64,000 nucleotides of DNA, taken from Balneatrix alpica DSM 16621 (GTDB lineage Bacteria > Pseudomonadota > Gammaproteobacteria > Pseudomonadales > Balneatricaceae). Below the pieces are notes generated by a model that made no database searches, had not been told where the DNA came from, and saw nothing but the letters and a program-made list of their open reading frames with translations. Of the stretch, positions 27,355 to 36,581 are shown one piece after another. Both the position numbers and the translations under genes were made by a program. The first letter of the stretch is position 1, and every line of letters starts with the position of its first letter. The stretch covers positions 62,001 through 126,000 of the forward strand of contig NZ_JHUZ01000015.1 in assembly GCF_000619885.1 (NCBI RefSeq), given 5' to 3'.

Positions 27355-29139
27355 ATGTCCGTCAGCTTCGCTACTGCTCGCTATACCCGTCTTGTCATAT
27401 TGCTCTGCAGTGGCTGGTTCAGCCTCCTTAGCCAAGCCAAAGAACAAGTCATCGTAGGTGTCTATGACTACGAGCCCTTGATTTACATGAACGATCAACA
27501 CCAACCCGATGGCTTTTTTATCGATCTCCTTAACCACCTTGCAGCCACCCTCGATTGGCAATTGATCTACCAATACGGCAACTGGAACGAGCTAATGAAA
27601 ATGCTCGATGCCGGGCAAATCGACCTCTTGCCCGGTATGTTCAAAACACCTGAACGGGAAAAGCTATTCCGTTTTCCCAGCGAATCCGTTGTTACCGATT
27701 GGGGGCAAATATACATTCCAGCCAACCAGCCCATGATTAACAATCTATTTGAACTGGATCGTCGTGCCCTGGGGCGGCTGCAGGGCGATGCCATCGGCCT
27801 ACATTTTGCTGAGCAAATGCGTAGTTTTGGCATTAACGTGCGCTTAATCGATTTTGATAGCTATGAACACCTGCTGGCAGCAGTACAAGCCGGGAAAATA
27901 GATGCCGCCGTCGCTTCACGTATCTTTGGTGGCTTTCGCGCCAGCTATTACGGCCTGCTGGCTACGCCCATTATCTTCAACCCCCAGCAGGGCTACTTCC
28001 CGGTCGGTAATCATGCCAGTCATCTGATACCACTACTCAACCGCGAGCTTTTCAAATTAAAGGTCGACAAAGCATCCATCTTCTATCGCGCCTTTGATAA
28101 GCGTTTTACCGGCACCTTTAAAGAGCAACGCATCACCACCAACCTGATGTTTGCCCTGGCGATTCTCGGCGCCCTGCTCATTACCCTTGGCTTTATTATT
28201 CGTTACCTCAACCACCGGGTAGCACGACGCACAGAAGAACTGCGTGAGGCAAATGATCGCCTTTCAGAGTTGAACCGTAGCCTGGACCTGATGGTGAAAT
28301 CACGCACCCATGCGCTGGAAAAAGCCAATCACGAGCTGGCAGACTCCCTCCACTCCCTACAAGAAATGCAGGAACAGCTGATTGAGTCCGAAAAAATGTC
28401 ATCCCTCGGAAGCCTGGTGGCCGGGGTAGCTCATGAAATCAACACCCCTATTGGCTTGAGTATTACCAGCGCCTCCCTGCTTGCTGAGAAATTGAAAGAG
28501 CTACAGCAACACTACCAAGCAGGCAGCATGAGCCGTAGCCAATTGGAGCGCTTTTTAGCCCTGGCCGATGAAAGCACCCAGATATTACAGAGCAACCTGG
28601 GCCGTGCCGCTGATTTGATCCAAAGCTTTAAGCGCATTGCCGTTGACCAGTCCAATCAGGATATCCGTGAGCTTGCCTTGCAACATTATCTGGAAGAAGT
28701 CCTGCTCAGCCTGCGCCCCACCCTGAAGAAAAATCATGTTGCAGTCATCCTGAGTTGCGATCCAGATCTACGCTGGCGCACCTGCCCTGGTGCCCTGGCA
28801 CAAATTGTGACCAACATTGTCATGAATGCAGTGATCCATGCCTACCCGCCCGAGCAAGAAATTAAAAACGTCAGCATGCAGTTGGAACACCAAGGCAAGC
28901 TGCTATTTTGGACCATCCAGGACAATGGTCAGGGTGTGAAAACTGAGCAACTGGAACACCTATTTGAACCTTTTTACACCACCAAACGCGGCCAGGGTGG
29001 CAGTGGCTTAGGTTTGCATCTTGTCTACAACCTAGTTAGCCAACAATTAAAAGGAAGTATCCATGTCAGTAGCCCAGCAGGAAGCGGGCTGAAGTATGAG
29101 ATCCGCTTACCTGAGCTAAGGAGCGATACGGATGGATGA
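27355..29139 (+). CDS. Sensor histidine kinase with periplasmic SBP_bac_3 sensor domain
   Basis: A 594-residue kinase. It has a signal peptide or first membrane helix (about 10-28), a periplasmic solute-binding domain of the SBP_bac_3 type (about 33-255: VGVYDYEPLIYMN, GFFIDLLNHLA, DLLPGMFKTPER), a membrane helix (about 263-285), a coiled coil, a HisKA domain with AGVAHEINTPIG, and a HATPase domain (NIVMNAVIHAY, DNGQGVK, GSGLGLHLVYNL). It should sense an amino acid or organic acid in the periplasm and phosphorylate the HD-GYP regulator whose gene overlaps it by eight bases. GGAG lies six bases before the ATG. Confidence 0.9.
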   Translation: MSVSFATARYTRLVILLCSGWFSLLSQAKEQVIVGVYDYEPLIYMNDQHQPDGFFIDLLNHLAATLDWQLIYQYGNWNELMKMLDAGQIDLLPGMFKTPEREKLFRFPSESVVTDWGQIYIPANQPMINNLFELDRRALGRLQGDAIGLHFAEQMRSFGINVRLIDFDSYEHLLAAVQAGKIDAAVASRIFGGFRASYYGLLATPIIFNPQQGYFPVGNHASHLIPLLNRELFKLKVDKASIFYRAFDKRFTGTFKEQRITTNLMFALAILGALLITLGFIIRYLNHRVARRTEELREANDRLSELNRSLDLMVKSRTHALEKANHELADSLHSLQEMQEQLIESEKMSSLGSLVAGVAHEINTPIGLSITSASLLAEKLKELQQHYQAGSMSRSQLERFLALADESTQILQSNLGRAADLIQSFKRIAVDQSNQDIRELALQHYLEEVLLSLRPTLKKNHVAVILSCDPDLRWRTCPGALAQIVTNIVMNAVIHAYPPEQEIKNVSMQLEHQGKLLFWTIQDNGQGVKTEQLEHLFEPFYTTKRGQGGSGLGLHLVYNLVSQQLKGSIHVSSPAGSGLKYEIRLPELRSDTDG

Positions 29140-30664
29140 TCTTATTTTTGCCCCCGATCAACCGGATGCACAGCCCAATCAAGCCGAGCCCTGGTTAGTT
29201 CTCGTTGTCGATGATGAACCGGAAGTCCATCAGGTTACTCGCCTTGCCCTGCAGGATTTTGAGTTTGAAGGCCGCCCACTGAAGTTTCTCAATGCTTACT
29301 CAGGGGCAGAAGCCATCAAAATTCTGGATATCCAACATGAGTTTATTGCCCTCGCCCTGCTGGATGTGGTGATGGAGTCCGATCATGCGGGGTTAGAGTT
29401 GGTACGCTACATTCGCGAGCGCCTGCAAAACTCCCATATGCGCCTGGTACTGCGTACCGGCCAGCCAGGTCAGGCGCCCGAGCATAAAGTGATCGTGGAT
29501 TACGACATCAACGACTACAAAGCTAAAACCGAACTGACCGTACAAAAGCTCTCCACCCTGATGTACGCCAGCCTGCGCGGCTACCGCGATATCATGACCA
29601 TCGAAGGTAATCGCCGCGGCCTCAAACAGGTAATTGATGCCGCCGTCGACATTTTCCGCCGTCAATCATTAATTCAGCTGGTTGATGGAGTGATGGAACA
29701 ACTGATTGGCCTGCTGCGGATGGATAAGGGAGTCTTGATTGAGCGCACGCGCCAGGTGGCCGCTGCGTTAATTGCTGATGAATTGCGCGTACTGGTCGCC
29801 AATGACGGCTATCAGCATTTAATTGGGCAGAGTGCCAGCCAAGCACTCCTCCCTCACGAACGCAACCTGATCCTCCAAGCACTCAACCAAGGCCAGCATA
29901 TTTTCACTGAAAAAGCCGCCGTACTGGTGTGCACAAATAACCACCAGCAAGCCCTGGCACTCTATATGGAAGGTGGCCAGGCCATTAGCACCCTGGATCG
30001 CCAATTACTTGAGCTCTTTATCCGCAATGTGTCAGTGGCGTTTGAGAACGTACAACTTAATCAGGACATTGAAGAAACCCAACGGGAGATTGTCTACCTA
30101 CTCGGTGAGGCTGTCGAAGCCCGCAGTCATGAGACCGGCCACCATGTTAAACGGGTAGCGGAGTATTGTTTTTTGCTGGGCAAACTCTGCGGCATGAGTG
30201 ATGAGGAAGCCACCATTCTGCGCTATGCCTCCCCTTTGCATGACCTCGGCAAAATTGGCATTCCCGACGATATTTTGAATAAGCCTGGTAAACATGACAG
30301 CCATGAGTGGAAGGTAATGAAATCCCATGCTGAACTGGGCTACGAGCTGCTCAAAAGCTCCCATCGCCCTATCCTGCAAGCTGCTGCCATTATCGCATTG
30401 GATCACCACGAACGTTGGGATGGCAGCGGCTATCCCAACCATAAGAAAGGGACAGACATTCACCTCTACGGTCGCATCACCGCCATCGCCGATGTGTTTG
30501 ATGCCCTCTGCAGTGAGCGCTGCTATAAACCAGCCTGGCCGATTGAACGAGCCTTGGAGTTAATTAAAGGGGAGTCAGGCCGTCATTTCGACCCTAAGCT
30601 AGTACAACTCTTTCTCGATAATGCCGAGGAATTTATTCATATCCGCCAGCTCTACCAGGACTAA
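29132..30664 (+). CDS. Response regulator with DUF3369 and HD-GYP cyclic-di-GMP phosphodiesterase domains
   Basis: The 510-residue protein has a receiver domain with phosphoacceptor Asp78 (LLDVVMESDHAG), the DUF3369 linker domain (about 160-310) and a C-terminal HD-GYP domain (about 320-505). The HD-GYP catalytic motifs are intact: HDLGKIGIPDDILNKPGK, the ALDHHERWDGSGYP box and DVFDAL. It should therefore hydrolyse cyclic di-GMP when phosphorylated by the overlapping sensor kinase. This links the periplasmic signal to the motile/sessile switch. A strong terminator follows the stop. Confidence 0.93.
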   Translation: MDDLIFAPDQPDAQPNQAEPWLVLVVDDEPEVHQVTRLALQDFEFEGRPLKFLNAYSGAEAIKILDIQHEFIALALLDVVMESDHAGLELVRYIRERLQNSHMRLVLRTGQPGQAPEHKVIVDYDINDYKAKTELTVQKLSTLMYASLRGYRDIMTIEGNRRGLKQVIDAAVDIFRRQSLIQLVDGVMEQLIGLLRMDKGVLIERTRQVAAALIADELRVLVANDGYQHLIGQSASQALLPHERNLILQALNQGQHIFTEKAAVLVCTNNHQQALALYMEGGQAISTLDRQLLELFIRNVSVAFENVQLNQDIEETQREIVYLLGEAVEARSHETGHHVKRVAEYCFLLGKLCGMSDEEATILRYASPLHDLGKIGIPDDILNKPGKHDSHEWKVMKSHAELGYELLKSSHRPILQAAAIIALDHHERWDGSGYPNHKKGTDIHLYGRITAIADVFDALCSERCYKPAWPIERALELIKGESGRHFDPKLVQLFLDNAEEFIHIRQLYQD

Positions 30665-30682
30665 GGGACAGGCCTGTAAACG

Positions 30683-30708
30683 AAAAAGACCTCATGCTGA
30701 GGTCTTTT
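30683..30708. terminator. Bidirectional rho-independent terminator
   Basis: An 11-base-pair perfect stem, AAAAGACCTCA with TGAGGTCTTTT, and a three-base loop TGC. It carries A-runs and T-runs on the correct sides to work in both directions. It separates the converging HD-GYP gene (plus strand) and crbR (minus strand). Confidence 0.9.
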
Positions 30709-30735
30709 CACTATTACACTGGCTGGCGCAGTAGA

Positions 30736-31401
30736 TCATTCCAATTCAGTTTTCGGTTTATCCACCAGCAAACGACTGGCGGCAATCACTGCCTGAGTCC
30801 GACTATGCACCCCAAGCTTACGCAGAATCGCAGTCACATGGGCCTTAATGGTGGCTTCCGATACATTCAGTTCGTAGGCAATTTGCTTATTCAGCAAACC
30901 TTCCGTCAACATCATCAGTACGCGAAACTGCTGAGGGGTCAGGGTCGCCAAAGCCTGGGCAAAGGCAACATCCTCTTCCGTTACCTGATCTTCCAGATCA
31001 TCAATAGCAACCGGTAACCACTCCTCACCATCCAACACCGAGTTAATGGCACTGGCGATGGTATCCAGGGGAGATGACTTGGGAATAAAACCTGAGGCGC
31101 CGTAATCCATGGCTTTACGTATCACCTGGGGCTCCTCGCTGCCAGACACCACCACCACCGGAATATCCGGATGGGTGCCACGCAGGTAAACCAAGCCAGA
31201 GAAACCGCTGGCGCCCGGCATATGCAAATCAAGCAGGATCAAGTCCGCATCCGCATGGGCCGCAGCCGCTTCCTGTACTGCTTCAAGCGTATCCGCCTCA
31301 ACAACCTGCACCAGGGGTACGGCTTGGTTAACGGCCTGCTTAAGTGCAGCACGAAACAGCGGATGGTCATCCGCAATAATAATTTTTTGACCAGCTTCCA
31401 T
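30736..31401 (-). CDS. crbR: CrbR-like LuxR-family response regulator
   Basis: A 221-residue regulator: receiver domain with phosphoacceptor Asp58 (LLDLHMPGASGF) and a C-terminal LuxR-type helix-turn-helix with LNKQIAYELNVSEATIKAH. This is the architecture of CrbR (Vibrio) and ErdR (Pseudomonas), the partner of the CrbS/MxtR kinase in control of acs. It lies directly downstream of acs and three genes from crbS. I placed the start at the ATG at 31401, with GGGGAG five bases upstream; the frame extends further to a GTG that has no ribosome site. An intrinsic terminator separates it from acs, so it has its own promoter. Confidence 0.88.
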   Translation of the reverse strand: MEAGQKIIIADDHPLFRAALKQAVNQAVPLVQVVEADTLEAVQEAAAAHADADLILLDLHMPGASGFSGLVYLRGTHPDIPVVVVSGSEEPQVIRKAMDYGASGFIPKSSPLDTIASAINSVLDGEEWLPVAIDDLEDQVTEEDVAFAQALATLTPQQFRVLMMLTEGLLNKQIAYELNVSEATIKAHVTAILRKLGVHSRTQAVIAASRLLVDKPKTELE

Positions 31402-31514
31402 AGCGACTCCCCTGATACTCTGTACAACCACGCCCAGGTTGCCCCAAGCCTTTTATAGCCTAGGCGAAAAACATAGAAAAAATAAGGGATTACATCAACA
31501 AAAAAGCGCCTTAC

Positions 31515-31546
31515 CAAAAACAGACTCCCCGGACGAGCCGGGGAGT
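31515..31546 (-). terminator. Rho-independent terminator after acs
   Basis: A nine-base-pair stem (ACTCCCCGG with CCGGGGAGT) and a five-base loop, followed on the minus strand by TTTTT (complement of A at 31516-31520). It lies just after the acs stop. Confidence 0.85.
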
Positions 31547-31562
31547 TGGGTAGCAATAGTGC

Positions 31563-33512
31563 TTAGCTACGGCGATTCTGACGATTACTAATCAGATCAT
31601 CGACCACACTAGGATCCGCCAACGTAGAGGTATCCCCCAAGGAAGAGAAGTCATCTTCGGCAATCTTACGCAGAATACGACGCATGATTTTGCCGGAGCG
31701 GGTCTTCGGCATACCAGGGGCAAACTGAATCAAATCAGGAGTAGCGATAGGACCAATTTCCTTACGCACCCACTGCTTCAGCTCAACCGCCAGTTCATCA
31801 TTGGCTTCAATGCCAGCCTGCAGGGTGACATACACATAGATGCCCTGACCTTTGATCGGATGGGGATAGCCCACCACTGCGGCCTCCGCCACCTTAGCAT
31901 GGGCCACCAATGCACTTTCAACCTCCGCGGTGCCCATCCGGTGGCCGGACACGTTGATAACATCATCTACCCGTCCAGTAATCCAGTAATAGCCATCCGC
32001 ATCACGACGCGCACCGTCACCGGTGAAGTAATAACCTTTGAAGGTGGAGAAATAGGTTTGCACATAGCGCTCATGATCACCCCAAATGGAACGGGCTTGA
32101 CCAGGCCAGGCATCGGTAATCACCAAATTACCCTCAGCTGCACCCTCAATGATTTTGCCTTCGTTATCCACCAAAGCTGGCTGCACACCGAAGAAAGGAC
32201 GGGTAGCCGAGCCAGGCTTAGCTGCAGTAGCGTAAGGCAGGGGAGTAATCATCATGCCGCCGGTTTCAGTCTGCCACCAGGTGTCTACAATGGGGCATTG
32301 ACCTTTACCAAATACCCGGTGATACCACTCCCAAGCCTCAGGGTTAATGGGTTCACCCACTGAGCCGAGGATACGCAAGCTGGAAAGGTCGCTATCACCT
32401 AGCACATCCTCACCTTGCTGCATCAACGCACGGATCGCTGTGGGGGCGGTATAGAATTGGTTCACCTTGTGCTTGGCAATCACGCGACCAAAACGGCTGT
32501 TATCGGGGTAACTGGGAATCCCTTCAAACATCAGGGTGGTGGCGCCATTCGCCAGCGGGCCATAGACAATATAGCTGTGACCGGTTACCCAGCCCACATC
32601 CGCAGTACACCAGTACACATCGCCATCTTTGTAATCAAAGACATACTCATGGGTCATGGAGGCATATACCAGATAACCGCCGGTAGTGTGCTTCAAACCC
32701 TTGGGTTTACCGGTCGAACCTGAGGTGTAGAGGATAAACAGAGGATCTTCCGCATTCATCGGCTCGGCTGGACAATCCGCGCTCGCATCAACCATCAGCT
32801 CGTGATACCAGCGATCACGTCCTTCTGCCCAGGCCACCTCACCACCGGTACGCTGCACCACCACTACGGTGTCCACCTTCACCCCGGGCAGTGCCAAGGC
32901 TGCATCCACATTCTTTTTCAGGGGAACGCGCTTACCACCGCGCATACTTTCATCGGAGGTGATAACAATATGGGAGTTGGCATCCGACAAACGTCCACCC
33001 AGCGCCTCCGGTGAGAAGCCACCAAAAACCACGGAATGGACCGCGCCAATACGGGAGCAAGCCAGCATGGCCACCGCCGCTTCAGGAATCATGGGCATGT
33101 AGATCGTCACTACATCACCTTTTTTGACGCCCTGGGCCTTCAATACATTGGCAAACTTACACACCTGCTCGTGCAGTTGACGGTAAGTAATCTTGGCCTC
33201 TTCGTTAGGGTTATCCCCTTCCCAGATGATAGCGACTTGATCACCACGCTGAGCAAGATGACGGTCAAGACAGTTTTCGCTGACATTCAGCTCACCATCT
33301 TCAAACCATTTGATTGAGACATTGTGGGGATCGTAGGAGGTATTCTTCACCTTCGTGTAGGGCTTGCTCCAGGTCAGACGCTGGCCATGCTCACCCCAAA
33401 ATCCTTCTGGATTCTGCACCGAGGCCTGATACATGGCCAAATACTTATCGTTATCAACCAGTGCGTGCTTAGCTTGTTCCTGATTAACAGGATAGACCTT
33501 CACTTCGCTCAT
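31563..33512 (-). CDS. acs: Acetyl-coenzyme A synthetase
   Basis: Acs converts acetate, ATP and CoA into acetyl-CoA, AMP and pyrophosphate. The protein of about 650 residues has the adenylation signature [11 protein letters not shown], the WWQTETGG motif that forms the acetate pocket, and [11 protein letters not shown] near the C-terminus, with the lysine that is regulated by acetylation in enterobacteria. Length is standard. Two adjacent ATGs occur; the second (33512) has better spacing to AAGGG. Context with the CrbSR pair and the symporter indicates acetate scavenging. Confidence 0.97.
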   Translation of the reverse strand: MSEVKVYPVNQEQAKHALVDNDKYLAMYQASVQNPEGFWGEHGQRLTWSKPYTKVKNTSYDPHNVSIKWFEDGELNVSENCLDRHLAQRGDQVAIIWEGDNPNEEAKITYRQLHEQVCKFANVLKAQGVKKGDVVTIYMPMIPEAAVAMLACSRIGAVHSVVFGGFSPEALGGRLSDANSHIVITSDESMRGGKRVPLKKNVDAALALPGVKVDTVVVVQRTGGEVAWAEGRDRWYHELMVDASADCPAEPMNAEDPLFILYTSGSTGKPKGLKHTTGGYLVYASMTHEYVFDYKDGDVYWCTADVGWVTGHSYIVYGPLANGATTLMFEGIPSYPDNSRFGRVIAKHKVNQFYTAPTAIRALMQQGEDVLGDSDLSSLRILGSVGEPINPEAWEWYHRVFGKGQCPIVDTWWQTETGGMMITPLPYATAAKPGSATRPFFGVQPALVDNEGKIIEGAAEGNLVITDAWPGQARSIWGDHERYVQTYFSTFKGYYFTGDGARRDADGYYWITGRVDDVINVSGHRMGTAEVESALVAHAKVAEAAVVGYPHPIKGQGIYVYVTLQAGIEANDELAVELKQWVRKEIGPIATPDLIQFAPGMPKTRSGKIMRRILRKIAEDDFSSLGDTSTLADPSVVDDLISNRQNRRS

Positions 33513-33626
33513 CATCTTGCCCTTAGTTAGTTTTATTCTGGCAGCAGGCTTGTGTGTGGTGCTGCTGGATAGCCTGGAGATTTTAGTTATGACTGGGTAC
33601 CAGGCCCGTTGTTATGCTGGAGTTAT

Positions 33627-33728
33627 ACCCCTTGGCGGCAAGCCTAATAATTAGACATTGGTATATCCAAAATGCCTCATATAGACGTAGATCGACTAAA
33701 GCATAAGTCGCTCTACACCCTTTGGCGG
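33627..33728. promoter_or_regulatory. Two direct repeats upstream of acs, possible regulator sites
   Basis: ACCCCTTGGCGG at 33627-33638 and ACCCTTTGGCGG at 33717-33728 agree in 11 of 12 bases and lie about 115 and 205 bases before the acs ATG, in the 263-base gap between acs and flrC. Such spaced copies would suit a regulator such as CrbR, but no binding consensus was available to me, so this is a suggestion only. Confidence 0.3.
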
Positions 33729-33737
33729 AGAGACAAT

Positions 33738-33772
33738 CAGGCCGTTTTCACTCCAACACCGCAAACGGCCTG
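33738..33772. terminator. Inverted repeat after flrC, possible terminator
   Basis: A ten-base perfect inverted repeat (CAGGCCGTTT and AAACGGCCTG) with a 15-base loop, starting seven bases beyond the flrC stop. On the minus strand the downstream bases (ATTGTCTC) are only partly T-rich, so termination may be incomplete. Confidence 0.5.
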
Positions 33773-33778
33773 CTGTAC

Positions 33779-35197
33779 TTAATCAAAGCGGAATAATGCG
33801 CCATCCAAGTCATAGCCTGCTTCACGCAACTTAGCCAGTTTATAGCGCAGGGTGCGAGGGCTAATCCCTAGGCGTTCCGCCGCATCCTTACGACTGCCAC
33901 GGGTCGCACGCAGGGCATCCAGAATCAGTTGAAACTCATGCTGCTGCATATCCGCCCCCAGTGCACTGGCATCCGCCTCACGGGGTAAGGCGAGTGTCGT
34001 CGGCTCTGTAGCAGGGATACTGGCTGGGCTCGGGCTCGGCTCCTGCGCACTGCCCCGACTAAACTGAGCAGCCTGCACACAAATATCCTCCGCCAACAGC
34101 TGGGCACCTGGCTGTAAAATCAGCGCCCGCTGAATGCAGTTATCCAACTCACGCACGTTGCCAGGCCAACTGTGGTTGAGCAATGCTTGACGCGCACCCG
34201 GACTGAGGCTAACCCCACTGCGCCCTTGCTTGCGACTATGAATACTCAGCAAGCGCTCTGCCAATGCCGGAATATCCTGGGGTCGCTGCCGCAGCGGTAA
34301 TAACTCCAGAGGAAAAACATTGAGGCGGTAGTACAAATCTTCACGGAATTTACCGGCGGCGACATACTCGTCCAGCTTACGGTTAGTGGTCGCCAGCACT
34401 CTGACATCCAGCGCAATGGTCTTGCGTCCACCAATCCGCTCCACCTCACGCTCCTGTAACACCCGCAGCAACTTGGCCTGCAACTCCAGCGCCATTTCAC
34501 TGATTTCATCCAGCAACAGGGTGCCGCCATTGGCCTGCTCAAATTTACCCGGCACACTGGCGTAGGCGCCGGTAAAGGCGCCTTTTTCATGGCCAAAGAG
34601 TGTGGCTTCCAGCATGTTGTCGGGAATGGCCGCACAGTTAAGCGCCACAAAGGGTTTATCTTTGCGGGCGGAATGCAGGTGAATATAGCGGGCCAGCACT
34701 TCTTTACCGCTACCGGACTCGCCGCAAAGCAAAACGGTGGAATCAGTGGCTGCCACCCGGCGCGCCAGCTGCAACAACTGACGACTGGCAGGATCTTCCG
34801 CCACCGGTTCCTGCTGATCATCGCTACTGATACGTTGGCCCAGATGACGCTCCAGAATCTGCAGCAAAGCCTGGGGCTCGAAAGGTTTGAGCAGATAATC
34901 CACCGCGCCATTGCGCATGGCTTCCACCGCTCGGCTGATGTCGCCATAGGCGGTCATCAGCAACACCGGTAAATAGGGATGGCTCACGCGCAGCCGCTGC
35001 TGTAATTCATAGCCATCCATGCCAGGCATGCTGATATCGCTGACCACCATGTCAACCATCTGCTCCTCAAGCAGCTGTAAAGCGGCTTCCGCATGGGGGG
35101 CCTGCAGGTAATGGTAGCCCTTCAGGCTAAGGGTATCGGCCAGTGCCTCACGCAGGCTGGCATCATCTTCCACCAGGAGAATCGTTGCTTGTGTCAT
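33779..35197 (-). CDS. flrC: Sigma-54-dependent response regulator, FlrC/FleR-like
   Basis: The 472-residue NtrC-type activator has a receiver domain with Asp54 (VSDISMPGMDG), a sigma-54 AAA+ domain with Walker A GESGSGKEVLARY and the loop GAFTGAYAS that contacts sigma-54, and a C-terminal Fis-type helix-turn-helix (RKDAAERLGISPRTLRYKL). It is encoded with a soluble PAS kinase, the arrangement of FlrBC/FleSR, which activates middle flagellar genes for basal body and hook. Other NtrC-family pairs are possible, but the nearby flagellar genes favour this reading. Confidence 0.85.
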   Translation of the reverse strand: MTQATILLVEDDASLREALADTLSLKGYHYLQAPHAEAALQLLEEQMVDMVVSDISMPGMDGYELQQRLRVSHPYLPVLLMTAYGDISRAVEAMRNGAVDYLLKPFEPQALLQILERHLGQRISSDDQQEPVAEDPASRQLLQLARRVAATDSTVLLCGESGSGKEVLARYIHLHSARKDKPFVALNCAAIPDNMLEATLFGHEKGAFTGAYASVPGKFEQANGGTLLLDEISEMALELQAKLLRVLQEREVERIGGRKTIALDVRVLATTNRKLDEYVAAGKFREDLYYRLNVFPLELLPLRQRPQDIPALAERLLSIHSRKQGRSGVSLSPGARQALLNHSWPGNVRELDNCIQRALILQPGAQLLAEDICVQAAQFSRGSAQEPSPSPASIPATEPTTLALPREADASALGADMQQHEFQLILDALRATRGSRKDAAERLGISPRTLRYKLAKLREAGYDLDGALFRFD

Positions 35198-35288
35198 GCT
35201 GCATCCTATTCAGCCTATTGAGGGTGGTGGAGTAAGGGTGTACTCGTCACGCCAACTCATCATAACCATTCTTATCCATTCTGAATGC

Positions 35289-36443
35289 TCAGCTCTCATC
35301 TGCACTGCCTTTGAGCAGGGGCAGAATCATACTGGCACAGGTACAGCCTGGAGCAGAGCTCAGCTCAAAGCGCCCACCGTGAGCCTTGGCCACCGCCTGC
35401 ACCACCGCCAACCCTAAGCCAGTGCCCTGGGGTTTGGTGGTATAGAAGGGCTCTAACACACGGGGCAGGTGCTCACTAGCAATACCGGGGCCATTATCTT
35501 CCACCTGAATAACGACTTCTTCTCCCTGGCGCAATGCGCGGATACAGAGGGCACAGCCTTCTCCCGCTGCTTGCAGACCATTATTGACCAGGTTGAGTAA
35601 GGCTCCGAGTAAGACTTCCGAGTTCAACTGAATGCGCGCCCCGGCACTCTCATCCTGCCAATCACAGTCTGCATCGAAACTGGCTAGGGGCACATCCAGA
35701 GCACTTTCCAAACGTAATAACAGCTCACTCACCGTCATCACCTCGGTTAACTGCGCTTCCCCCCGGGCAAAGATCAACATATCGCGAATTTGTTGTTCAA
35801 TATTGACCAGGCGTTCGCGCAATTTGCCAGCAAAGTTGAGACGCTGGGGTTCACTCAACTCCTCGGTTTGCAGGTGAGAGGCATACAACAACGCAGCGGC
35901 CAGCGGCGTACGCACCTGATGAGCCAGGGCAGCCACCATCCGCCCCATCGCCGTCAGGCGTTCATGCTGGCTTAGCCGTGCTTGCAGGGCACGGGTTTCA
36001 GTCAAGTCATGCAGCAAGACAATTTGCCCGGCTTGCCCTGGCAGGGAGTTAGTCATCACCGATACACGCCGGCCATTACGCAGGGAAATCTCATGGCCGT
36101 CATCTTCCTGGGGGGCAAAGCTGCGGCTGATTACCTCAACCCAGGCACAGTTCAGCAGCGGCTCCCCCAGTAATGCCAAAGCTGCCGGATTAGCCCGACG
36201 AATCTGCCCGCGGTTATCGATCAAGACCATGGCTATCGGCAACAGCTCCAGCAACACATCCAGCTGGTCGGTGATCGCCTGACGCGCCTCCTCTTCCTGG
36301 CGCTGGGCCTGATCACGCTGCGCCAGCTGGGCACGCAGGTCATGGACCTCCTGCTCCAGCAGGTGGTATCGCTCACTTAACTGTGCTGCCAACGCATTGA
36401 ACTCAGCAAAAGCGGCACTCAATAAATCTTTAGGATCGGACAT
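35289..36443 (-). CDS. flrB: Sensor histidine kinase, FlrB/FleS-like
   Basis: A 384-residue soluble kinase without membrane helices: an N-terminal coiled coil (about 15-65), a PAS domain (about 65-165), a HisKA domain with AALAHQVRTPLAAALLYASH and a HATPase domain (LLNLVNNGLQAAGEG, DNGPGI, GTGLGLAVVQAV). Soluble PAS kinases of this size next to a sigma-54 activator are typical of FlrB/FleS, which reads the assembly state of the flagellum. A gap of 91 bases separates it from flrC. Confidence 0.85.
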   Translation of the reverse strand: MSDPKDLLSAAFAEFNALAAQLSERYHLLEQEVHDLRAQLAQRDQAQRQEEEARQAITDQLDVLLELLPIAMVLIDNRGQIRRANPAALALLGEPLLNCAWVEVISRSFAPQEDDGHEISLRNGRRVSVMTNSLPGQAGQIVLLHDLTETRALQARLSQHERLTAMGRMVAALAHQVRTPLAAALLYASHLQTEELSEPQRLNFAGKLRERLVNIEQQIRDMLIFARGEAQLTEVMTVSELLLRLESALDVPLASFDADCDWQDESAGARIQLNSEVLLGALLNLVNNGLQAAGEGCALCIRALRQGEEVVIQVEDNGPGIASEHLPRVLEPFYTTKPQGTGLGLAVVQAVAKAHGGRFELSSAPGCTCASMILPLLKGSADES

Positions 36444-36531
36444 CCAGGCTGCCCTTGTTGCTTGCTGTTTGCCTATTCTGGCACATTAGTTGGCAATGAC
36501 TAGCTCGACCACTCGCATTGAAGCAAAAAGT

Positions 36532-36547
36532 TGCAGCAAAAAAGCCT
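36532..36547 (-). promoter_or_regulatory. Candidate sigma-54 promoter for flrBC
   Basis: The minus strand reads AGGCTTTTTTGCTGCA. This matches the -24 GGC and -12 TGCA elements with the required GG-N10-GC spacing, but not the AC of TGGCAC. It would start transcription about 78 bases before the flrB ATG. flrBC/fleSR operons are sigma-54 dependent in Vibrio and Pseudomonas, which makes the match more plausible. Confidence 0.35.
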
Positions 36548-36581
36548 TTTAGATCAATAGACTGGCAGGAACACTCGGCAC

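Noticed and set aside
31563-33512. Propionyl-CoA synthetase instead of acetyl-CoA synthetase
   Set aside because: The WWQTETGG motif and standard length, with acetate-switch genes on both sides, favour Acs.
36479-36494. TGGCAC-N5-TTGGC on the plus strand before the sialidase-like gene, like a sigma-54 promoter
   Set aside because: The -12 element needs GC at a spacing of ten from GG; here the GC is one base too far.
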